Below are positions 1 through 6,100 of a DNA stretch of 8,821 nucleotides, one piece after another. The translations under genes and the position numbers were made by a program. The first letter of the stretch is position 1. Each line of letters opens with the position of its first letter. Location of the stretch: NCBI GenBank assembly GCA_946625225.1, contig CAMOTA010000113.1, positions 1-8,821 on the forward strand, read 5' to 3'. The DNA is from UBA9715 sp003452695 (GTDB lineage: Bacteria > Actinomycetota > Coriobacteriia > Coriobacteriales > Eggerthellaceae). The notes under the pieces are model-generated. The model had not been told where the DNA came from. It searched no databases and worked only from the letters and a program-made list of their open reading frames with translations.

Positions 1-87
1 TTCCGCCTCCGCTCGTCCTCACCTCGTCCTGCCCTTCGCCCCCGCCTCGTTTCCGTCCCCCTGCGCTCGCCCCCATCCCGCCGAGCG

Positions 88-158
88 AACCGCGCATTTC
101 GTGCAATCTCATGCATTTTCGCGCCGCCGCTGCATCAGATTGCGCGAAATGCGCGGTT
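88..158. repeat. 27-bp inverted repeat forming a long hairpin (REP-like)
   Basis: The left arm at 88-114 (starting AACCGCGCATTTCG) is the reverse complement of the right arm at 132-158 (ending CGAAATGCGCGGTT) with two mismatches over 27 positions. The arms are separated by a 17-nt loop. The right arm recurs as a direct copy at 257-283 with two differences. A dispersed palindrome of this kind between genes resembles a REP/MITE-like element. It could also act as a transcription terminator for a gene left of the window, since TTTT follows part of the right arm, but there is no long T run. Confidence 0.7.
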
Positions 159-212
159 TTCGAGCCTTCTGGAAATTCGTGAACTGGGAAAACGTCGCTG
201 CAGCCTGCGGAA

Positions 213-283
213 AACCGCGCATAATGCGACATCTCGTGCAGCCGAAGCTGCGAAATGCATCAGATTGTACGAAATGCGCGGTT
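213..283. repeat. Second, diverged copy of the 27-bp inverted repeat
   Basis: The right arm at 257-283 matches the right arm of the first hairpin (132-158) in 25 of 27 positions. The left arm at 213-239 keeps the outer ten bases AACCGCGCAT but pairs poorly further in. The spacing of the arms, 71 bp end to end, is the same as in the first hairpin. This suggests that the whole ~71-bp hairpin was duplicated and the left arm then decayed. The right end abuts the tandem array that begins at 281. Confidence 0.55.
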
Positions 284-475
284 GGGGCGGGTGCCACCCA
301 CGGCACGGGAAGCTGGACGGGTGCTGCCGCCCACGGTGCGGGCAGTCGGGGCGGGTGCCACCCACGGCACGGGAAGCTGGATGGGTGCCTGCTGCCACGG
401 TGCGGGAAGCTGGACGGCGGCTGCCATCCACGGTGTGGGCGGTTGGGGCGGCTGCTGCCCGCGCCATGGCTGGCA
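281..475. repeat. Degenerate tandem repeat, about six units of 31-33 bp
   Basis: Units begin with GYTGG/GTCGG and contain a GGTGC..CCACGG core. The starts are about 281, 312, 345, 376, 409 and 442, so lengths run 31, 33, 31, 33, 33 and then a decayed last unit. Units 1 and 3 are nearly identical to each other, while units 2 and 4 resemble each other, so the array may have grown by doubling a ~64-bp dimer. The length is not a multiple of three and no frame gives a regular peptide repeat, so I treat it as non-coding. Confidence 0.65.
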
Positions 476-510
476 GCGGGCGCTGGCCAGTGTGGAAAAC
501 ATAGCGTTTC

Positions 511-564
511 GAACAACAATTGCTTGATGACAATTGCGTTGTTCTCGGCGATGATGTGTTGTTC
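511..564. promoter_or_regulatory. Cluster of GTTGTTC/GAACAAC motifs, candidate operator
   Basis: The heptamer GTTGTTC occurs at 538-544 and 558-564, a direct repeat with a 20-bp period (about two helical turns). It occurs in inverse as GAACAAC at 511-517. The inner part also forms an imperfect palindrome, GAACAACAATTG (511-522) against CAATTGCGTTGTTC (531-544), with a two-base bulge. AraC-family proteins often bind direct repeats about 21 bp apart, and the next gene downstream encodes such a protein. Autoregulation is therefore plausible but is an inference. Confidence 0.4.
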
Positions 565-631
565 GGGAAAGCATTTTGGTCGGCCATTATCGGTTCTTGC
601 CTTGAAGGGCATTGGGGAGCGGGTTTCAGCG

Positions 632-2047
632 ATGGTCTGTTGCGGCAACATGTCGGATAGCCCTATCTACGACAAGATAGACTACGTCGCCATGCCCGAT
701 GTGCCCTACGAGCTGGACAGGCATTCGCTCGTGATGATGCAGAAGCTGGAACGCGGCCTGCATTACCTGCTGGACAACCTGCTGAAGCTGGATATGACCT
801 TGGAAGAGGTGGCCGAACGCGCCGGCTACAGTCCGAGCTACTTCAAGGCGGCCTTCGTTCGCCATTTCGAAATGCCCTTCGCCCGGTTCCTGGTGAAGCT
901 GCGCATGCGGCAGGCGGCGCGCGACATCCGCAACGAGCATTTCCCCAAGGGCATTCCCAAACGCTACGGCTATGCCGATTCGGCCAGCTTCTCGAAGGCG
1001 TTCAGACGCGAAATGGGCGTGTCGCCGCAACGGTTCTATAAGGGCAACTACGACATTCCCGACATGCCCATGCGCCAGCAGTTGGGAGGCGTGCCCATTG
1101 CGTTGGAGTACACGGTTCAGCGCGCGATCGTCGTGCACGGAGCCTGGGCGCCCCCGCCCCATGGCGCGCAGACGTTCCTTATGGATTCGTTGGCGCTGCC
1201 CTATACGGGCGCTTTCCCGCAGTTCGACGCGCTTCGACCGACGCTCCTGCCTTCCTCCGGGTCTGGCGACTACGTGGGCGTGTGGAACTATCATCCCGAA
1301 ACGGGCATGTGCTATGTGTTCGGCCCGGTCGTGCAACATCTGGATTGCATCTCCGCTTCCTCGCAGGCCACCCGCCTGCAGAACGGCATGCAGCGTCTTG
1401 TTATGCAAGGCGGGCGCTATGCCGTGTTTTCGTATGCGCGCCCGGCCGACGACGCCGACATACCCCTTATGCAGCGGATGCTGTCGCGCTTCGTGCTGCA
1501 GGAGTGGGTGCCCATGAACTGCAAGACCGCCAGCACCATGGGTTTCACCTACGAGCGCTTCACGCCGCAGCGCGTGTACCTGTGCCTTCCCATTGCCAGC
1601 GGCATGGACACGGGCGATGGCCTGAACGAGCTGCGCTGGGGCCTGGCTGATTGGGCGCACCACATAGACGGCCTGATCGCCCGCGGCATCGACCTGGATG
1701 TTGAATCGCTCGCGCAGCTGGAAGGATACAGCGAAAAGAACTACAGCGACGTGTTCAGCATGTACTACGGCCTGACCCCTCTGGCCTACGTCCGCCGCCG
1801 GCGCCTGTACCTGGCGAATGCCGAGCTGAACGAACGGAAAGGCCCGGTTGCCCCATCCGTTGGCGAATTTGTGAAAACAGCCAGTTCAGAAGCACCATTT
1901 GAACAGCCTGGGGGGGGGTGCGTCGTGGCGGGAGCGCATTTTGGCCAAGTACCATTTTGCGTCGTACGAGCAATTTCGGCGCCTGTTCGCCAAAGAGTTC
2001 GGAGGTGCTGCGGGCGCACATGGCGCTGTGCTGGCGGGGTCCGATGA
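632..2047 (+). CDS. Rob/AraC-type transcriptional regulator, N-terminal part as read before the G-tract frameshift
   Basis: As read this encodes 471 residues. Residues ~35-140 form an AraC-type double helix-turn-helix: the first motif is AERAGYSPSYFKAAF (61-75) and the second is YGYADSASFSKAFRREMGVSP (~112-132). Residues ~152-325 resemble a GyrI-like small-molecule-binding domain, with GGRYAVFSYA near 260-269 and YERFTPQRVYLCLPI near 307-321. This HTH-then-GyrI order is that of Rob. Residues ~345-404 begin a second AraC domain (SLAQLEGYSEKNYSDVFS, 359-376). The frame then enters nine G at 1910-1918 and the last ~40 residues (from 430) are out-of-frame Arg/Cys-rich tail. The expected second half continues in another frame (1899-2915). 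The start is uncertain: ATG 632 has GGGGAG 12 nt upstream, and ATG 650 (MSDSPIYDK) is a good alternative. The natural ligand and target genes are unknown. Confidence 0.8.
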   Translation: MVCCGNMSDSPIYDKIDYVAMPDVPYELDRHSLVMMQKLERGLHYLLDNLLKLDMTLEEVAERAGYSPSYFKAAFVRHFEMPFARFLVKLRMRQAARDIRNEHFPKGIPKRYGYADSASFSKAFRREMGVSPQRFYKGNYDIPDMPMRQQLGGVPIALEYTVQRAIVVHGAWAPPPHGAQTFLMDSLALPYTGAFPQFDALRPTLLPSSGSGDYVGVWNYHPETGMCYVFGPVVQHLDCISASSQATRLQNGMQRLVMQGGRYAVFSYARPADDADIPLMQRMLSRFVLQEWVPMNCKTASTMGFTYERFTPQRVYLCLPIASGMDTGDGLNELRWGLADWAHHIDGLIARGIDLDVESLAQLEGYSEKNYSDVFSMYYGLTPLAYVRRRRLYLANAELNERKGPVAPSVGEFVKTASSEAPFEQPGGGCVVAGAHFGQVPFCVVRAISAPVRQRVRRCCGRTWRCAGGVR

Positions 2048-2915
2048 ACTTGCCGGAAAGCCCGTGCGTTCCGGCGCTGGCTTGCTGGCTGGCGGCGTTG
2101 CGGTCGAAGGCGCCATGCCCGCCGAAGGCGATGCGCACACGGAAGCGGGTGCACGGGCAGGCGGTGGTGCGCAAATCGATGGCGGTTCAGGGGCTGGCGG
2201 CGAGCAAACCGGCGATGCCGGGCGCGCGGGCGGTGGGCAAGCTGGCGATGCATGCGTTTCGAATCCCGGCACCGAACCGGGCGCCTTCGCGCATGAGCCA
2301 GGTGCCCTTATCGACTTGCAGGCATACTACGAGTTCAACAAGCACAAGGTGGCATGCGCCACCCGGCGGCTGCGCGACTTCCAAATCTTGGGACATTCGA
2401 TAGAGGAATCCGGCGACGGCGTTGTGCCAAGCGACCTGACCGAACGCGTGCTGTACTGGTTCAGGCGGCCGTTCCCGGGTTCCGCGCACGTGCATGGCCT
2501 GTTCGCCGGCGACGCTGCCAAGGTGTTCATCTGGGCAGAAGAGCCCATTGCCATGCCCGATGCCGATGCCGGCCCCGATGCGGCATCGGCGCCTGCCGAC
2601 GACGAGGTCAGCCGCTATTACGTTGCGAACGTTTTGCAGGGCAACTTGGAAGACGAGGCAGAGAACGTTATTGCTGCCGCGTGCGCCGAAGGCGGAGCGC
2701 ACCGCGAAGTGGTGTCCGGTGGATGCTATGCGGTGTTCTGGGTGGCCGACGACGCGCTGGAAGCCTATTCGCTTGCGGACGCGTTTCGGTTGCTCACACG
2801 TTGCGCCTTTGGCGGTTGGATTCGCGACAACCGCTGGTGTGTCGACTTCTCGCGCCGCACCTTCGTCGTATGGCGTGCCGGCAAGCTGTTCTTCCACGTT
2901 CCGACCATCGGCTGA
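1899..2915 (+). CDS. C-terminal part of the same regulator (second HTH half, linker, second GyrI-like domain), displaced by +1 frameshift
   Basis: The real in-frame portion begins at the G tract (1911). ATG 1899 is probably not a natural start and has no clear ribosome binding site. AKYHFASYEQFRRLFAKEFG is the classic second HTH of an AraC domain and completes the half-domain left in the upstream frame. There follows a ~100-residue Ala/Gly-rich linker (about 2004-2320). From 2325 a second GyrI-like domain runs to the stop: GGCYAVFWVADDALEAYS parallels GGRYAVFSYA of the first domain, and the end TFVVWRAGKLFFHVPTIG parallels RVYLCLPIAS. Removing one G from the run of nine joins this to the upstream ORF to give ~760 residues, with the junction reading EQPGGGASWRERI. 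The piece alone lacks a complete DNA-binding domain. Sequencing error, pseudogene and phase variation are all possible. Confidence 0.7.
   Translation: MNSLGGGASWRERILAKYHFASYEQFRRLFAKEFGGAAGAHGAVLAGSDELAGKPVRSGAGLLAGGVAVEGAMPAEGDAHTEAGARAGGGAQIDGGSGAGGEQTGDAGRAGGGQAGDACVSNPGTEPGAFAHEPGALIDLQAYYEFNKHKVACATRRLRDFQILGHSIEESGDGVVPSDLTERVLYWFRRPFPGSAHVHGLFAGDAAKVFIWAEEPIAMPDADAGPDAASAPADDEVSRYYVANVLQGNLEDEAENVIAAACAEGGAHREVVSGGCYAVFWVADDALEAYSLADAFRLLTRCAFGGWIRDNRWCVDFSRRTFVVWRAGKLFFHVPTIG
1910..1918 (+). repeat. Homopolymeric G9 tract at the regulator frame break
   Basis: Nine consecutive G lie exactly where the coding frame switches from the frame of 632 to the frame of 1911. Eight G would give one continuous reading frame. 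Such tracts in coding sequence are classic sites of slipped-strand mispairing and phase variation. They are also classic sites of base-calling error. Confidence 0.85.
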
Positions 2916-2921
2916 AAGCGG

Positions 2922-2994
2922 GGGCGTGCCTTGGCGCCCATCCATTCGCCTGTTTGGCGCGTTTCGCACAAAGGCCGCGCGAACAGGTGCGAAA
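2922..2994 (+). other. Stem-forming sequence after the regulator; weak terminator or leader structure
   Basis: Just after the regulator stop, GGGCG (2922-2926) can pair with CGCCC (2935-2939), but no T run follows. Further on, CCTGTT (2949-2954) can pair with AACAGG (2982-2987), and TTTCGCAC (2962-2969) can pair with GTGCGAAA (2987-2994). These last two stems cross, so they would be either alternatives or a pseudoknot. I cannot tell whether any of them is functional. Confidence 0.3.
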
Positions 2995-3028
2995 GGCAAT
3001 TCATGGCATTTCGGACAAGCAAATCTCG

Positions 3029-3055
3029 GTGACACTGCTCCGGCGCTTCTATACC
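3029..3055 (+). promoter_or_regulatory. Possible promoter of the leader ORF and surface protein
   Basis: GTGACA (3029-3034) and TATACC (3050-3055) resemble -35 and -10 elements, but the 15-bp spacer is shorter than ideal. This is the best candidate I can see in the 219-nt gap between the regulator stop and the leader ORF. No copy of the GTTGTTC motif found upstream of the regulator is visible in this gap. Confidence 0.25.
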
Positions 3056-3134
3056 GTTTTGAAACAAGTACAGGCGGAATTGCGCACGCGCGCGTGGCGC
3101 GTGGCGCGCAAAGCAGCCGATGAAAGGAGGAAGG

Positions 3135-3182
3135 ATGAACGCGAGGATGCAGGCTTTGGCCCGGAGAGGGGGAGGGAAATGA
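3135..3182 (+). CDS. 15-codon leader ORF, overlapping the surface-protein start
   Basis: AAAGGAGG at 3123-3130, a near-perfect Shine-Dalgarno sequence, lies four bases before ATG 3135. The peptide would be MNARMQALARRGGGK, ending in TGA 3180-3182, which overlaps ATG 3179 of the large gene as ATGA. Its last codons (CGG AGA GGG GGA GGG AAA) also form the purine-rich ribosome binding site of the large gene. The arrangement suggests translational coupling, with ribosomes ending the leader peptide restarting on the surface-protein gene. I do not recognise the peptide. It might be a chance ORF, but the SD is clearly placed for this ATG and not for the in-frame start of the large gene. Confidence 0.45.
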   Translation: MNARMQALARRGGGK

Positions 3183-6100
3183 GCAACGCGAATCGAAAGA
3201 GAACGGCGGTTGGTCCCGTGCGGTTTGCCGCATGGGCGCTGATGGCGTTTGCGGCCGTGGCGTTCGCGCTCGGCCTGATGCTGCCTTCGACGCAGGCCAC
3301 TGCGGCCGACGACCAGGAGGGCCTTGCAGCAGCGCCCCTTGTCGCGCAATCAGACCATGGCGCGGTGAAGTATGGGCCGTGGGAAATCGGCAGCCCCAAC
3401 GCTGCCGATGTGACTGCCGCCATCTATGAGGACGGCACGATGGTGGTGGACGGCACGGGCGACGTGGTGAAGGTGAGTGGGACTGCAAACTGGCGGCGCA
3501 ACCTGGGATGGACGCCTTCGTCGGGAAGCGATGCAACCGAGCAGATGCTTGCCATCAAGCGTGTCGAGTTTGGCGATGGAGTGGCGCCGACAAGCTTGAA
3601 TCGCTGGTTTTGGAAATGCGCGAACCTGGAATATGTAAACCGGATTCCCTCCAGTGTGACCGACTTGAGGTATGCCTTCAACGGCTGCCCGCTCTTCGTT
3701 AACCTTCCTGGTGGGTTTGCAATTCCGCAGGGGGCAAACACGGGTAGCATGTTCACGGTGACCGATCCCTATTCTGCGACTAACCCCCTGGTAACGGTTT
3801 GCGATTCTGCCGATTACGAGGCGCTTTCCCAGGCATGTAATTGGGGTTCGTTCAATCGCATGCTGGTCTTTTCGCATGATCCGTTCGACGTTTCCTGCAC
3901 GGTGGGGGCGAATGCATCTGCCTCCGATGCAGCTCTGCTGACTCAGACGGGCGTGACGACGGCCATGAAGAACGTCGTCGTGGCTCCGGCAAGCGGCTAC
4001 AAGATTGCCGCGCCTACGATAACTCCTGCCGATGCCGGCGTGTCTGCAGAGGGCGATGCGTTCACGGGCTGGACCGTGTCGGGCATCCCCACAGCCAACG
4101 TGGCCGTTACGTTCGCCGACGCCGAGCCGCTCGCAACCAATAGCGTGAAGACCGCGCTCGCCCAGAACATGTCCACGGCCGACGCCGCGCTGCTCGACCA
4201 GGTGGTGCCAGAATATCCCGGCCAGATGACCAGGTTCACCGTGGCCCCGGCCGAGGGCTACAAGGTGCCCCGGCCCGCGGTGCAGCCGGAGGACGCCGGC
4301 GTCTCCCTTTCGGGCGACCCGTACCGGGGCTGGACCATATCCGGCACGCCGACGGCCAACGTGGCTGTTACGTTCGTCGATGCGATTGCGGTGGAAAGCA
4401 CGACGCTGTATTCCGAGGAGGGCGCCAGCACGTTCAACGCGGGGATACTGGACCCGACTGTCGTGCTGAAGGGCGCCAAGGTGCAGGCCGTGTACGAAGG
4501 CCCCTGCGAAAACCAGTACGGCGTGGGCAAATCGCTCTACGTGGCCCTGGATCCGAGCACGCCACCCGACGAAACGCTTGCGCTGCAGGCCAGCGCATCC
4601 ACCACCAAGTACGGCTGCCAGATAAATCTGAACGGCCAGGGTTCGCTTCAGCTGCGCGATGGCGCTGCCGACCGCGAGGTGCAGATTGCGCTGTTTAATC
4701 AAAGGACTTGGTCTTCGGAAGGCAAGTCTATCTACATTACCGTGCACCTTGGCCTGGCGGGCGACCCCGCGTTCACGCCGGTGGTGGAATCGTCGGATGC
4801 AAGCGTCGGCACGGCCGACGCGCAGTTCGTGAGCAATGCGGGCTCGTCTAGCGTGTGGAAGCTTACGGCAAACGTTACCAACGATTGGTGCACGTTCGAT
4901 GCATTTGTGGACCAGAACGGCAAGACCTACGCCGCCGACGAGAACGGCTCTGTGCTCGTGAAGGTCGACCAGGACGGGATGAGGATAACCGCCCGCTTCA
5001 AATCGGCGGTCGACCCGCTCTATAACGAGACCGATGCCGAATCGGTGACGGTGGCCTTCACCCTTTCCAACGACGGCGTGCCGCTGGCGGGGATGGATGC
5101 CACGCCGCTTGCGCGTGTGGAGGAAAGCATCCCCTACTTCGACTTGTCCCTGTATGGCCTGGAGCGCTACTACCGCTATCATACTGCCTATGGATGGGGC
5201 GGCTATTCCGATAGCCAGGTGGTGAAGCGCCCGACGGCGTTGCATGCCTATATCTGGCTGGCCGAGCGCTACTATCTGGGGCTGCCGGCTGAAGATTGCG
5301 GCAAGGGCACATCCGGCATCATGTCCTTCAAGGACGACACGCTGGTATCCTATTTCGACGCGACGGCCGCCTATCGCAGCGGGCGCTTGCCGGCCATCGT
5401 GGCCACGCAGGACCCGACTAGCTTGTACTTGTCCAATTTCTGGGGCCACGACCAGAACCTGATGTACTACGTGAACCATGCGTTCCCGCTTATGTCGAAA
5501 GGCGTTGGCGCCACCTGCGACTACGTGTTGCTCGAAGATGGCGACTGCATCGATATGGGCCTGTTCAGCTGGTGGGATTTCCGCCTGAACGGCGGTTTCT
5601 GCCAGTTCGACCAAGACAGGTACGACATCAACCGCGGCGACAAGCTGGACGTGCGCACCTTGCAGGCATCCACGCTGGCAACTGCCGATGGCAGTCCCGC
5701 CGCCCCCGATGCCATTTCCACGCTGAAGGTTGCGCTGTACGATTCCAACTGGAACAAGGTTGCCGACCTGGAAGGCGAGGGCACCTACAGCTATACGTTC
5801 GCACAGCCGGGCACCTACTGGCTGCTGGCCACCGATCCGTCTGCCAAGGACCCCAACGCCGCATGCTTCGCGCCTGCGGTCGCCAAGGTGGAAGTTGCCG
5901 GTGCGCCCGACCGCGACGAGAACGGCACCTGGCTGCTCGGCAGTGCCGACGACATGGCCTGGTTCCAGGAATGGGTGAACGTGAAGGGCCACTACGACGC
6001 CAACGCTGCCATAACGGCCGACATCGACATGACGTCGGTTGAATGGACGGGCCTGGGCGAGACCGTGGGTGCCCTGTATGGCCTGGAAGCTCTTGACGGC

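Larger units (their letters stand above)
1..631. other. Non-coding region upstream of the regulator, rich in repeats
   Basis: I see no convincing gene here. The first ~85 bases are strongly pyrimidine-rich on the plus strand. The plus frame of the regulator stays open back to 101, but it crosses a tandem array whose unit length (31/33 bp) is not a multiple of three and which gives Gly/Ala/His/Cys-rich low-complexity translations in every frame, so it is not credible coding sequence. The region holds a 27-bp inverted repeat, a diverged second hairpin, the tandem array and a motif cluster, each listed separately. The regulator's promoter should lie in the last ~100 bases. A CATTAT hexamer at 585-590 could be a -10 element, but no -35 sits at a good distance. 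Confidence 0.6.

Noticed and set aside
1..76. Possible start of a minus-strand gene (ATG at 74-76) running off the left edge
   Set aside because: The purine-rich minus strand stays open and would read MGASAGGRKRGGG..., but there are only 25 codons, no clear ribosome binding site and no recognisable protein.
281..475. CRISPR array
   Set aside because: Repeats are directly contiguous and degenerate, with no unique spacers between conserved repeats and no cas genes nearby.
101..631. N-terminal extension of the regulator to ATG 101
   Set aside because: The sequence crosses a palindrome and a 31/33-bp tandem array with no stable protein repeat. The AraC domain needs only the sequence from about 632-650 onward.
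2354..3178. In-frame extension of the surface-protein ORF upstream to 2354
   Set aside because: It overlaps the second GyrI-like domain of the regulator in another frame, is Arg/Cys-rich low-complexity, and would bury the signal peptide at 3179 inside the protein.
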